A DNA stretch of 64,000 nucleotides from Pandoraea commovens (GTDB taxonomy: Bacteria > Pseudomonadota > Gammaproteobacteria > Burkholderiales > Burkholderiaceae). Positions 19,594-28,394 of the stretch are shown piece by piece (the first letter of the stretch is position 1; the number at the start of each line of letters is the position of its first letter). Location: the NCBI RefSeq assembly GCF_902459615.1, contig NZ_CABPSA010000006.1, positions 1 through 64,000 of the forward strand, read 5' to 3'. The position numbers and the translations under genes were made by a program. Under the pieces are notes generated by a model. The model had not been told where the DNA came from. It saw only the letters and a list, made by a program, of their open reading frames with translations, and ran no database searches.

Positions 19594-20284
19594 GCGGATT
19601 CCCGATGTTCTTGGAAGGCGACAGCGGCGGCAGGTCGCCCTTGGGCGCGGTGGCCGGCTTGCTGGCAGCGCCCGGTGCCTGTGCCTGCGCGCCCGTGGCG
19701 TTGCGCGGTGCGAGCGTGGCGCGCACGCGACCGTTCGGATTGTTGGGGTTGACCTGATCGGCGCCGCTGTTGGCCGTGTAGACCTCATTGTAGGTGTCGT
19801 ACGTGATCACGCTGCCGTGAATCTCGTCGAGCACCTTCGTGCCACCGGCCAGCCGCTTGAGCGTGGCCTGCGTGGTGAGCGTCGCGACTTCGGTCTTGCC
19901 GTTGTAATAGATGGTCTGGCCCCAGCCGTCGATGTACTCATCCATGCCGTCGCGTTTCTGACGCATGTAGGCGAGCGGGCCGCCCGGCTTGTAGTAAGCG
20001 GTGGCGTACTGATAGCCCTCCGGATCCTGAGTCACTTCGACGCGATCGGCCTTCAGGAGAATCGTCCCCTTGGTCATCGTCACGTTGCCGGTGAAGATGT
20101 TGACCTGCTTGAGGTCGTCATAGCTCATGTGGTCCGACTCGATATTGAGCGGCTTGTCGCGGTCGGCGCGTTCGGCGTGGGCCAGCGGTGCAGCCAGTGC
20201 GCCAAGAACGGCGAAGGCGGCGGCCAGCGCGCGAAGCGCACGCAGCGATACAGAGGCGGGTCGCAGTGAAAGGCGATCGGTCAT
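19586..20284 (-). CDS. lptA: Lipopolysaccharide transport periplasmic protein LptA
   Basis: LptA forms the periplasmic bridge that carries LPS from LptC to LptD. The 232-residue protein has a signal peptide cleaved near LAHA, then the OstA-type beta-jellyroll: [41 protein letters not shown] Pro/Ala-rich C-terminal tail (from about residue 185) goes beyond the jellyroll. The ATG overlaps the lptC stop (ATGA), and lptB overlaps its end, so lptC-lptA-lptB are translationally coupled. Confidence 0.94.
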   Translation of the reverse strand: MTDRLSLRPASVSLRALRALAAAFAVLGALAAPLAHAERADRDKPLNIESDHMSYDDLKQVNIFTGNVTMTKGTILLKADRVEVTQDPEGYQYATAYYKPGGPLAYMRQKRDGMDEYIDGWGQTIYYNGKTEVATLTTQATLKRLAGGTKVLDEIHGSVITYDTYNEVYTANSGADQVNPNNPNGRVRATLAPRNATGAQAQAPGAASKPATAPKGDLPPLSPSKNIGNPRE

Positions 20285-20967
20285 GGGGTCTTGGGGCCCT
20301 GTGGAGTCTGAGATGGCGCGCGTGGAGCGGTCGGCTTAACAGGCAGTGTGGACTGGCCTGACGGCGGCGGGCGCTTGGCGCCCAGTTCCGCCGGCTGGAT
20401 CGTGCCGTGAACATTGCCGAGCAATTGTACGGCGCGCGAGATGTTATTGAAAATCATGCCGTCGCCATACATCACGGACGACCCGCGGAACAGCTGCACC
20501 GGCTTCTCGGTGCGCACGATGTCTTCGTTCACGAGCACCTGGAAGTGCTCGGACAGGGCACGCATTTCGGGATCGCGCGGCCCCGGCTGACGCACCACGA
20601 CCGCGTCGTCGTACAGATCGACGATCGACATATCGGCGTTGAGCGTGCCACGCTTGCTCGTGGCGGTGACTTCGGGCTGATCCGGCGTGAAGGCGCGCAC
20701 GGCGGGCATCGTCATGGCCGTGGTCTGATCGTCTTCGAAGTGCGTCATGTGGACGGCGTTGACGCGGTACTGCGTCACCCCGTTGGGCGCGAGCATGGAA
20801 ATCACCATGTCGTCGGCGTAGTAATCGGGGATGTGCTGCTTCACGTACGGCGCGCGGTCGGCGTCGGACGGCAGCGTGCGCTGAACGAGCCAGTACGTGC
20901 CGGCGGCAAGGCTTGCCAGGACGGCAATCGCGATCAGCGAAGCGGGCGAGACGCGTTGGATGGCCAT
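20281..20967 (-). CDS. lptC: LPS export system protein LptC
   Basis: LptC is a bitopic inner-membrane protein that passes LPS from LptB2FG to LptA. The 228-residue product has one N-terminal transmembrane helix (about residues 10-30), then the periplasmic jellyroll (PDYYADDMVISMLAPNGVTQYRVNAVHMTHFEDDQTT). The C-terminus carries a Pro-rich tail not found in Escherichia coli LptC. It follows kdsC by 24 bases and overlaps lptA by 4. Confidence 0.92.
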   Translation of the reverse strand: MAIQRVSPASLIAIAVLASLAAGTYWLVQRTLPSDADRAPYVKQHIPDYYADDMVISMLAPNGVTQYRVNAVHMTHFEDDQTTAMTMPAVRAFTPDQPEVTATSKRGTLNADMSIVDLYDDAVVVRQPGPRDPEMRALSEHFQVLVNEDIVRTEKPVQLFRGSSVMYGDGMIFNNISRAVQLLGNVHGTIQPAELGAKRPPPSGQSTLPVKPTAPRAPSQTPQGPKTP

Positions 20968-20991
20968 GAGTGGATCGACTCTCCCGGCGCG

Positions 20992-21588
20992 TCAGGCGAT
21001 GGCTTCGGCGAGCAGGGCGTCGTAACGCCCCTGCGCGCGCAAGATGAAGTCGCACAACTCGCGTGCAGCCCCTTCGCCGCCGCGCGTACTCGCGATCCAG
21101 TGACAGCGTGCCTTCACTTCGACATGCGCATTGGCCGGGCAGGCGGCGAAGCCTACACGCGTGAGCACGGGCAGGTCGGGCCAGTCGTCGCCGATATGTC
21201 CGCAGACGTCGGCCGTCACGCCCACTTTGGCGCACAGGTCTTCAAACGCGGCGCGCTTGTCGTGCACGCCCTGATAGACGTGTGCGACACGTAGATCCGC
21301 GGCGCGTTTGGCGACGATATCCGACTGGCGTCCCGTGATGATGGCGGTGACGATGCCGGCTTCGCTGAGCAACTTCAGGCCGTGACCGTCGAGCGAGTCG
21401 AAGGTCTTGATGACTTCGCCTGTCGGGCCGTAGCGCAGGCCGCCATCGGTCAGCACGCCGTCGACGTCGAACACCATGACGCGCAGACGCGCCGCGCGTT
21501 GCGTGGCAGCGGCGACATCGAACTGAGCGATGCCCGAAGTATTGGCGGGATTCGGTTGACTCGTTTGACTCATTGGCAGAAAACTCAC
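20992..21588 (-). CDS. kdsC: 3-deoxy-D-manno-octulosonate 8-phosphate phosphatase
   Basis: KdsC removes phosphate from Kdo-8-P in the synthesis of the LPS inner-core sugar Kdo. The 198-residue HAD protein has the nucleophile motif VMVFDVDGVLTDG, the ITGRQS motif II, and HIGDDWPDLPVL motif IV. The start is GTG at 21588, overlapping the kdsD stop by 4 bases (GTGA). An ATG at 21573 would give a 193-residue form and is equally possible. It sits between kdsD and lptC. Confidence 0.93.
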   Translation of the reverse strand: MSFLPMSQTSQPNPANTSGIAQFDVAAATQRAARLRVMVFDVDGVLTDGGLRYGPTGEVIKTFDSLDGHGLKLLSEAGIVTAIITGRQSDIVAKRAADLRVAHVYQGVHDKRAAFEDLCAKVGVTADVCGHIGDDWPDLPVLTRVGFAACPANAHVEVKARCHWIASTRGGEGAARELCDFILRAQGRYDALLAEAIA

Positions 21589-22565
21589 ACGACCTTGGCG
21601 GCGAACAGGTCGTGGACGTTCAGGGCGCCGACAAGGCGGCCGTTTTCCGTCACGAGCAACTGCATGATGCCGAAGCGTTCCATCAGTTCGGCGGCTTCTG
21701 CGGCGAGCTTGTCCGGATCGATGGTGCGCGGATCGGCCTTCATGACGTCGGCCAGCTTCAACGAGGTGAAATCGAGTGTACGCTTGAACAAACGACGCAA
21801 GTCGCCGTCCGTGAAGATACCGACGACGCGATCGTCGGCATCCACGATGGCGGTCATGCCGAGACCCTTGGCGGTCATCTCGATCAGGGCGTCGGAGAGA
21901 TTGGCGTCGGAGCGCACGCGCGGCACGGCGTCGCCGGTGCGCATGACATCGCGCACGAAGGTCAGCAACCGACGGCCCAGCGCGCCACCCGGATGCGAGC
22001 GGGCGAAGTCTTCCGCGCCGAAGCCGCGTGCGTCGAGCAGCGTGACGGCGAGCGCGTCGCCGAGGGCGAGGGCGGCTGTGGTGCTGGCGGTGGGCGCGAG
22101 GCCCAGCGGGCAGGCTTCTTTCTCGACGTGCGCGTCGAGATGCACGTCGGACAGACGGCCAAGGCTCGATGCGGCGTTGCCGGTCATGGCGATGAGCTTC
22201 GCGCCAATGCGCTTGATCATCGGCAGGATGCTGACGAGCTCACCCGTTTCGCCGGAGTTGGACAGGGCGACGACGACGTCGTCGGCCGTGATCATGCCCA
22301 AATCGCCGTGGCTGGCTTCTGCGGGGTGAACGAAGAATGCGGGAGTGCCGGTGCTGGCGAACGTGGCAGCGAGTTTGCGGCCGATGTGGCCGGACTTGCC
22401 CATCCCGGTGACGACGACGCGCCCACGGCAGGCAAGCAGCAGCGAGACCGCTTCGAAGAAGCTGTCGTCGAGGTGCGCGGACACGCGTTCGATGGCGTCG
22501 GCTTCAGTGCGCAACACCTCCCGGGCGACCTCTAGTGCCCGGCCTGGATTGATTTTCGCTATCAT
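21585..22565 (-). CDS. kdsD: D-arabinose 5-phosphate isomerase (KdsD/KpsF)
   Basis: KdsD interconverts ribulose 5-phosphate and arabinose 5-phosphate, the first step to Kdo. The 326-residue protein has an SIS domain (about 40-180, with VVVTGMGKSGHIGRKLAATF and ASHGDLGM), and two CBS domains (about 205-326). It heads the kdsD-kdsC-lptC-lptA-lptB unit, diverging from the antiporter gene. The ATG at 22565 is only six bases from a good -10 box, which suggests a leaderless mRNA (see findings). Confidence 0.95.
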   Translation of the reverse strand: MIAKINPGRALEVAREVLRTEADAIERVSAHLDDSFFEAVSLLLACRGRVVVTGMGKSGHIGRKLAATFASTGTPAFFVHPAEASHGDLGMITADDVVVALSNSGETGELVSILPMIKRIGAKLIAMTGNAASSLGRLSDVHLDAHVEKEACPLGLAPTASTTAALALGDALAVTLLDARGFGAEDFARSHPGGALGRRLLTFVRDVMRTGDAVPRVRSDANLSDALIEMTAKGLGMTAIVDADDRVVGIFTDGDLRRLFKRTLDFTSLKLADVMKADPRTIDPDKLAAEAAELMERFGIMQLLVTENGRLVGALNVHDLFAAKVV

Positions 22566-22571
22566 GCGCGG

Positions 22572-22577
22572 AGTATA
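22572..22577 (-). promoter_or_regulatory. -10 box for kdsD (possible leaderless transcript)
   Basis: On the minus strand TATACT (5 of 6 to consensus) ends six bases before the kdsD ATG, so transcription would start at or very near the A of the start codon. The -35 region is weak. Confidence 0.45.
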
Positions 22578-22781
22578 TCAAAACGGACGTGGCGTCGAAG
22601 GACAGCCGCGCCACGTCTGGCCCTGCGCCCCGCCCAGCGCCATTCGGGACATCGCCCGAACCGGTCCGGTTTCCTCTCCCGTGGCCGCCGTCCGGACGTA
22701 CGCTGGCACGGCCCTTGCATGACATTGGCAAGACAACGCACCCCGCTCACCCGGATTCACTCAGGAAACCGACCCTAGCTG

Positions 22782-24764
22782 ATGGCATCGCCGCTCGAAC
22801 TCACTCTCGTATTGTTATTTGCCGCCTGCGTCGGGGTGGTGCTGTTTCGCATGCTCCATCTGCCGCCGATGCTGGGCTATCTCAGCGTGGGCATCGTCAT
22901 CGGCCCGCATGCGCTGGGGCTGGCCGCCGATTCGCAGCGTGTGCAATACCTCGCGGAGTTCGGCGTCGTCTTCCTGATGTTCTCCATCGGCATCGAATTC
23001 TCATTGCCCAAGCTAAAGAGCATGAGAAGAGTGGTGCTCGGACTCGGCGTTTCACAGGTTCTCGGGACGTTGCTCGTCGCCGTCGGACTGGGCGCACTCG
23101 TCAACCTGTTCTGGTCGTTCTCATGGCAGGCCTCGGTGGCGCTGGGCGGCGCGCTCGCCATGTCCTCGACGGCCATCGTCACCAAGATGCTCGCCGAGCG
23201 GCTTGAACTGGAGACGGAGCACGGCCGCAACATCATGGGCGTGCTGCTGTTCCAGGATCTGGCCGTGGTGCCGTTGCTGATCGTGATCTCCGCGCTCGGC
23301 GGCAACTCGAAGGCGCTGGTGCTCGCCCTCTCGCTGGCGGCGCTCAAGATCACCGGCGCACTGGCGTTGCTCCTCTGGATTGGGCAAAAACTCGTTGGAC
23401 GCTGGTTCCACATCGTGGCCGCGCGTCGCTCGCAAGAGCTCTTCATGCTCAACCTGCTGTTGCTCACGCTGGGGCTGGCCTACATCACCGAGCATCTCGG
23501 GCTGTCGATGGCGTTGGGCGCGTTCATTGCGGGCATGCTGATTGCCGAGACGCCGTTTCGCCATCAGGTGGAAGACGACATCAAGCCGTTTCGCGACGTG
23601 CTGCTCGGCCTGTTCTTCATCACGACCGGCATGCTGCTCAATCCGGGCATCGTACTCAAGCAGCCGTTGCTCGTGCTGTTGTTCTTCATCGGTCCGCTGA
23701 TCGTCAAATTCACGCTCATCGCAGGGCTGGCGCGTCTGTTCGGCAGCCCGCCGGGCACGGCAATCCGCACCGGGCTGGGGCTGGCGCAGGCGGGCGAATT
23801 CGGCTTCGTGCTGCTCAATCTTGTGATCGACCGGAGTCTGCTCGACCCGTCGCTGTCGCAGGCGGTACTCGCCGGGATGTTGCTCTCGATGCTGTGCGCG
23901 CCGTTCCTCATCATCAACGCCGACCGCATTGCGCTGCGCTTCGTCGCCAACGAATGGATGATGCAGTCGTTGCAGATGACGAAGATTGCGACGCAGAGCA
24001 TCAAGACGTCGGGGCACGTGATCATCTGCGGTTACGGCCGATGCGGTCAGAACCTGGCGCGCATGCTGGAGCAGGAGGGGATCGGCTACGTGGCGCTCGA
24101 CCTCGACCCCGACCGCGTGATGGAGGCCGCCAGTTCCGGCGAGACCGTAGTGTTCGGCGACGCGGCCCGGCGCGAAGCGCTCGTCGCGGCGGGGATTCAC
24201 CGGGCGGCGGGGATTGTGGTGACGTACGACAGCACGCCGGCGGCGCTCAAGGTGCTCGCGCAGGTGCAGGCATTGGAGCCGACGCTGCCCGTGGTTGTTC
24301 GCACGGTCGACGATACGCATATCGACGACCTCATCGCCGCCGGGGCCACCGAAGTCGTTCCGGAAATCGTGGAGGGGAGCCTGATGCTCGCCTCGCACGC
24401 GCTGGTGCTCATGGGCGTGCCGATGCGCCGGGTGTTGCGTCGGGTGGCGCAGGCGCGTAACGAGCGCTACAGCCTGTTGCGCGGCTACTTTCACGGGCTG
24501 GACGACGAAGACGAAGGCGGCGAGCGCGAGCAGGTGCGCCTGCAATCGGTGCCCCTCACGCTCAACGCGGCGGCCGTCGGCCGCACGCTCGGCGAGCTTC
24601 GGCTGGACAAACTCGGGGTGACGGTGACGGCGATCCGCCGCCACGGCATTCGCGGCGTGGAGCCGGTGGCGGAGACGCGTCTGATGGCCGAAGACATCGT
24701 GGTGTTGCGCGGCCTGCCCGACAAGCTAGTGGCAGCGGAGACGCGGTTGCTGGGACACGATTAG
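22782..24764 (+). CDS. Monovalent cation:proton antiporter-2 (KefB/KefC-like)
   Basis: This 660-residue inner-membrane transporter exchanges K+ (or Na+) for H+. The first roughly 385 residues hold about 12 transmembrane segments of the Na/H exchanger fold, including GVVFLMFSIGIEFSLPKLKSM and a conserved ALAMSSTAIV region. An RCK/TrkA N-domain follows (VIICGYGRCGQNLARMLE near residue 415), then a TrkA-C domain (about 575-655). An exchanger with attached RCK is typical of KefB/KefC/YbaL. The glutathione gating of KefC cannot be judged here. It diverges from kdsD, an arrangement conserved in Burkholderiaceae, and is followed by apt. Confidence 0.92.
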   Translation: MASPLELTLVLLFAACVGVVLFRMLHLPPMLGYLSVGIVIGPHALGLAADSQRVQYLAEFGVVFLMFSIGIEFSLPKLKSMRRVVLGLGVSQVLGTLLVAVGLGALVNLFWSFSWQASVALGGALAMSSTAIVTKMLAERLELETEHGRNIMGVLLFQDLAVVPLLIVISALGGNSKALVLALSLAALKITGALALLLWIGQKLVGRWFHIVAARRSQELFMLNLLLLTLGLAYITEHLGLSMALGAFIAGMLIAETPFRHQVEDDIKPFRDVLLGLFFITTGMLLNPGIVLKQPLLVLLFFIGPLIVKFTLIAGLARLFGSPPGTAIRTGLGLAQAGEFGFVLLNLVIDRSLLDPSLSQAVLAGMLLSMLCAPFLIINADRIALRFVANEWMMQSLQMTKIATQSIKTSGHVIICGYGRCGQNLARMLEQEGIGYVALDLDPDRVMEAASSGETVVFGDAARREALVAAGIHRAAGIVVTYDSTPAALKVLAQVQALEPTLPVVVRTVDDTHIDDLIAAGATEVVPEIVEGSLMLASHALVLMGVPMRRVLRRVAQARNERYSLLRGYFHGLDDEDEGGEREQVRLQSVPLTLNAAAVGRTLGELRLDKLGVTVTAIRRHGIRGVEPVAETRLMAEDIVVLRGLPDKLVAAETRLLGHD

Positions 24765-24888
24765 GGCGGCAACCCGGGACGCCGACCCGGGACGCCAAAT
24801 CGGGCGGAAAGTCGGACCGTCACAGGGAGGCCGGGCCTTTTTGGCATAATGTGGCGTGTTCCCTATCAGTACCGAAAGAAGGATCCCC

Positions 24889-25440
24889 GTGCAGATCGAC
24901 GAGTCCCCTGCCGCCTATATCAAAAGCCAGATCCGCACCGTGCCGGACTGGCCCGCACCCGGCGTGCAGTTCCGCGACATCACCCCGTTGCTCAAGAACC
25001 CGCGCACCTTGCGGGTGCTCATCGATGTGTTCGTACATCGCTACATGGCGCAACGCCCCGACTATATTGCGGGTCTCGATGCGCGTGGCTTCATTCTCGG
25101 CTCGATCCTCGCGTACGAGCTGAACATCGGATTCATCCCCATTCGCAAGAAGGGCAAGCTGCCCTATCAGACGGTCGCCGAAGAGTACGAGCTGGAATAC
25201 GGCAGCGCGACCGTAGAGATTCACGCCGACGCCTGCGGTCCCGGCGACCGCGTGCTGCTGATCGACGATCTGGTGGCCACGGGCGGCACGATGCTTGCCG
25301 GTAAGAAGTTGCTGGAGCGCCTCGGCGCGACGGTCATCGAGGGGGCGGCCATCGTCGACCTGCCGGAGCTGGGCGGATCGAAGCTGATTCGCGATGCCGG
25401 GCTGGATCTCTTCCTGCTGTGCTCGTTCGAAGGGCACTAA
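24889..25440 (+). CDS. apt: Adenine phosphoribosyltransferase
   Basis: Apt salvages adenine to AMP using PRPP. The 183-residue product has [11 protein letters not shown], the adenine-binding [10 protein letters not shown], and the PRPP motif [14 protein letters not shown]. Start choice matters: the frame is open from a GTG at 24856, but AAGAAGGA ends 5 bases before the GTG at 24889, and this start ([14 protein letters not shown]) gives the usual length. The antiporter lies upstream and a LysE exporter 60 bases downstream. Confidence 0.93.
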   Translation: MQIDESPAAYIKSQIRTVPDWPAPGVQFRDITPLLKNPRTLRVLIDVFVHRYMAQRPDYIAGLDARGFILGSILAYELNIGFIPIRKKGKLPYQTVAEEYELEYGSATVEIHADACGPGDRVLLIDDLVATGGTMLAGKKLLERLGATVIEGAAIVDLPELGGSKLIRDAGLDLFLLCSFEGH

Positions 25441-25499
25441 GCGTACTGAGCGCACTGCGCGCACCGAACAATTTCTGACCTTCCGACCCGGACGCACCG

Positions 25500-26114
25500 A
25501 TGCCCAATCTCTGGCTGTTCCTGCTGACCTCGGTGGCTATCACGCTTGCGCCCGGGCCCGACAACATGCAGGTCATCGCGCGCGGTATTGCGCAGGGCCG
25601 CCGCGCGGGACTGGCCGCTGCGGCCGGTTTCACCTTCGGCTGCCTTTTCCACACGACGATTGCCGCAGTGGGCCTCGCGGCCGTGCTGCGCTCGTCGCCG
25701 TGGGCGTTCGAGACGATCAAGCTGCTCGGTGCGGCCTATCTCATCTGGATCGGCATCAAGGCGCTGCGCGCGCGCGGTGCACTGACGCTGGCGAACGACA
25801 CTGAGCCGCAGTCGCTCGGTGCCGTCTTCCGTCAGAGCGTGTTCGCGAACATGCTCAACCCGAAGGTCACGCTGTTCTTCCTCGTATTCCTGCCGCAATT
25901 CGTGAGCGCCGACGCCGCTCATCCGGGCTGGCAGATGGGGCTGCTCGGCCTCGTGTTCATGGCGCAGACCATCGTCGTGTTCAGCGTCTACGGCTGGTTC
26001 GCGGGCGTGCTGGGGACGTGGCTCAAGCGTCGTCCGGGGGCGGGGCGCTGGCTCGACCGCGTGGCCGGCGCGATCTTCATCGGTCTGGGATTGCGTGTCG
26101 CGTTACAGGGGTAA
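25500..26114 (+). CDS. LysE/RhtB family amino-acid exporter
   Basis: This 204-residue membrane protein has six predicted hydrophobic segments and the LysE/RhtB opening MPNLWLFLLTSVAITLAPGPDNMQVIARGIAQGRRAGLAAA, including the APGPD motif, then NPKVTLFFLVFLPQF in the middle. These proteins export amino acids such as lysine, threonine or homoserine lactone. The substrate cannot be read from sequence. It follows apt closely and may share its transcript. Confidence 0.92.
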   Translation: MPNLWLFLLTSVAITLAPGPDNMQVIARGIAQGRRAGLAAAAGFTFGCLFHTTIAAVGLAAVLRSSPWAFETIKLLGAAYLIWIGIKALRARGALTLANDTEPQSLGAVFRQSVFANMLNPKVTLFFLVFLPQFVSADAAHPGWQMGLLGLVFMAQTIVVFSVYGWFAGVLGTWLKRRPGAGRWLDRVAGAIFIGLGLRVALQG

Positions 26115-26187
26115 TGCACGACACGTGACGTTCCCGTTTTCGTGGACGTCGTCCCGTCATTCGTAGTCCAACTGATATTGCTCGATC

Positions 26188-26943
26188 ATGCTTGCCGAAC
26201 AACGCCAACAATACGTGCTCGAACAACTTGCCAAGACCGGGGCGCTGGCGATCAGCGATCTGGTGCGGGAGCTGGGTGTGTCGCGCGAGACCGTGCGACG
26301 CGACCTCAACACGCTCGCCGCGCGCGGTCTGCTGCTCATGACCCACGGCGGTGCGCTGGCCGCCGACCGGAGTGAGCCCGACTGGACGCTGCGTGAGAAC
26401 GTCAACGCCGTGGGCAAGCGCGCCATCGGCGTGCGCGCCGCGGAGCTGGTGCCCGACGGCGCGTCGGTCATCATCGACTACGGCACGACCACGCGCGCTG
26501 TCGCACAGGCGCTGCTCTCCAAACACCGTCTTCGCATCTACACCAACGACTGGCAGATCGCGCGCCTGCTCGGACGCCATCACGACAACCGCGTGACGCT
26601 GCTCGGCGGTGAGTTGCAGGACAACGAAGACGCCGTGCAGGGCTGGGACGCCATCAACCAGATTTCGCAATATCACGCCGACTTCGCATTCATCGGTGTG
26701 GGCGGCGTGACGGAAGACGGCGGGATCACCGATTTCAACCGCGCTGCGGCCGAACTGCGCGCGCGCATGCTGCTGTGTGCGAATGTGTCGGCCGTCGTCG
26801 CAGACCACACCAAGTTCGGTCGCGTGACGCCCGTGCGCATCCGTCACTTCGAAGCGGCCCGCTATCTCATCAGCGACGCTGCCCCGCACAAGAGCATGCT
26901 GGCCCAGCTTCGCGCGCGCGGCCCGGAATTGCTCATCGCCTGA
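26188..26943 (+). CDS. DeoR/GlpR family transcriptional regulator
   Basis: This 251-residue regulator has the DeoR N-terminal helix-turn-helix (RQQYVLEQLAKTGALAISDLVRELGVSRETVRRDLNTL, with the family RRDL signature) and the C-terminal sugar-phosphate sensor domain (DYGTTTRAVAQAL, FAFIGVGGVTEDGGITDFN). DeoR proteins usually repress sugar or glycerol-phosphate genes. No such target lies beside it. It precedes the phosphonate uptake genes on the same strand, but a terminator and 550 bases intervene. Its name in related C-P lyase clusters is not certain, so linkage to phn is only a possibility. Confidence 0.9.
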   Translation: MLAEQRQQYVLEQLAKTGALAISDLVRELGVSRETVRRDLNTLAARGLLLMTHGGALAADRSEPDWTLRENVNAVGKRAIGVRAAELVPDGASVIIDYGTTTRAVAQALLSKHRLRIYTNDWQIARLLGRHHDNRVTLLGGELQDNEDAVQGWDAINQISQYHADFAFIGVGGVTEDGGITDFNRAAAELRARMLLCANVSAVVADHTKFGRVTPVRIRHFEAARYLISDAAPHKSMLAQLRARGPELLIA

Positions 26944-26947
26944 CGAC

Positions 26948-26980
26948 GACCGGTCCGTTCGGGACCGGTCTTCTTTCTCT
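26948..26980 (+). terminator. Terminator downstream of the DeoR regulator gene
   Basis: GACCGGTCC (26948-26956) pairs with GGACCGGTC (26962-26970) around a 5-base loop, followed by the T-rich TTCTTTCTCT. It begins four bases after the stop codon. Confidence 0.75.
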
Positions 26981-27336
26981 CTCGTCCCATTACTCAGTCG
27001 CACATCGCAGCGCCTGCTTGCACACGTGTGCCTTAGGTCGCCACAGCACGCCACACGTCGCCACGACGCGTTTCGCTCCCTGAAAATCTTTCCCGCCAAA
27101 CACGCCGCGAGGGGCTTGTCGCACGGCCCTATGCGGTGGTTTTTCCTGTCGATACGTGTTCGTCAGGATGCCAAAAATATGTAGACAAAGTTGGCGAATG
27201 GGAGCGGCGACGCCCCCGCATCATGTCACCCTTCCTGACGTAGTCAGCTTTTCTCCGACGCGTTACATCACCCCGAAAACGTTGCCAAACCATTGAACAC
27301 ATAAGGGTTTTGGCTGGGCGAAAAAAAGCTGATCGA

Positions 27337-27370
27337 TTGTCACTGTCTTGTCATCCGGGCTTTTTAGACT
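27337..27370 (+). promoter_or_regulatory. Pho box and -10 of the phnCDE promoter
   Basis: TTGTCAC (27337-27343), a 4-base spacer TGTC, and TTGTCAT (27348-27354) form the 11-base-period direct repeat of a PhoB binding site. Ten bases downstream lies TAGACT (27365-27370), a fitting -10. In Pho promoters the box replaces the -35 in exactly this geometry. phnC starts 128 bases further on, so expression of phosphonate uptake should rise under phosphate limitation. Confidence 0.8.
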
Positions 27371-27497
27371 GCGTTCACTTTTGGCACAAATTGCCACAAA
27401 ACAGCTAGTCGAGCGATGCGAGCGACAACGCCTCAAGGAGGACGTCGCAAGTCACAGAGCATCGGGGCCGACCGGCGAACTGACTCACAGGTGAACC

Positions 27498-28367
27498 GTG
27501 GACGAAGCGATTCGAATCGAGCGACTGACCAAGACCTTCGGGAGCCGCCGTGCGCTCGACGAAGTGGCGCTCAAAGTCATGCCGGGCGAAATGATCGCCC
27601 TGATCGGGGCCTCCGGCTCGGGCAAGTCGACGCTGATGCGTCACATCGCGGGCTTCGTACCTGCCGACCAGCAGCCGGGCAGCATCGAAATTATGGGTCG
27701 TCCGATCCAGCGCGACGGCCGCATCGTGCGCGAAGTGCGTCAGATTCGCCGTGACATCGGCTTCGTCTTTCAGCAATTCAATCTGGTGGGCCGCCTGCCG
27801 GTCATCACCAACGTACTCACGGGGCTGCTGGCTCGCGTGCCGCTGTGGCGCAGTCTGATGTTCCGCTTTACGACCGCTGAGCGTCAGGCTGCCCTTACGG
27901 CACTGGCAGAAGTCGGCATCGCCGACTTTGCCTTCCAGCGCGCCAGCACGCTCTCGGGCGGTCAGCAACAGCGCGCGGCACTCGCACGCACGCTCGTGCA
28001 GGGCGCCAAGATCATTCTCGCGGACGAGCCGATTGCGTCGCTCGATCCGGAGTCGGCGCGCAAGGTCATGGACATGCTCGCGCGCATGAACCGCGATCAC
28101 AAGCTGACGGTCGTCGTTTCGCTGCACCAGGTGGACGTTGCCATGCGCTACTGCGTGCGCACCGTGGCGCTGCATCAGGGCCGCGTGGTGTACGACGGCC
28201 CGTCCTCGGCGCTCACGCCGGACCTGCTGCGCCGTCTGTACGGCGTGCAAGCGGGCGAACTGCTCAACGAAAGCTCGGAAGATTCCGAAGCCTCGGCAAC
28301 TGGCGAAGCGAAGCCGGCCGACGCGCAAGCCCCATTCCTCACCTCGATGTCCCTAAGCCTCACTTAA
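27498..28367 (+). CDS. phnC: Phosphonate ABC transporter ATP-binding protein PhnC
   Basis: PhnC energises uptake of phosphonates through PhnE. The 289-residue ATPase has Walker [10 protein letters not shown] (residues 37-45), the PhnC-like [21 protein letters not shown], the signature [15 protein letters not shown], Walker [14 protein letters not shown] and the switch SLHQVD. The start is GTG at 27498, just after AGGTGA. A C-terminal extension of about 30 Glu/Ser/Ala-rich residues goes beyond the usual PhnC end. It is the first gene of phnCDE and lies behind a Pho box. Confidence 0.95.
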   Translation: MDEAIRIERLTKTFGSRRALDEVALKVMPGEMIALIGASGSGKSTLMRHIAGFVPADQQPGSIEIMGRPIQRDGRIVREVRQIRRDIGFVFQQFNLVGRLPVITNVLTGLLARVPLWRSLMFRFTTAERQAALTALAEVGIADFAFQRASTLSGGQQQRAALARTLVQGAKIILADEPIASLDPESARKVMDMLARMNRDHKLTVVVSLHQVDVAMRYCVRTVALHQGRVVYDGPSSALTPDLLRRLYGVQAGELLNESSEDSEASATGEAKPADAQAPFLTSMSLSLT

Positions 28368-28394
28368 GTCCTATCTGACCAGGAGCTTGCTCTC

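Larger units (their letters stand above)
26944..27497. other. Intergenic region upstream of phnC
   Basis: About 550 bases with no credible gene. It begins with the deoR terminator, and its downstream end holds the Pho box and -10 for phnCDE. The middle (about 26975-27330) is relatively AT-rich for this window, and I see no further feature there. Confidence 0.7.

Noticed and set aside
23121-24644. A 507-codon minus-strand frame opposite the KefB/C-type antiporter
   Set aside because: It is antisense to a well-supported transporter, and its product is rich in Arg, His and Gln without family features.
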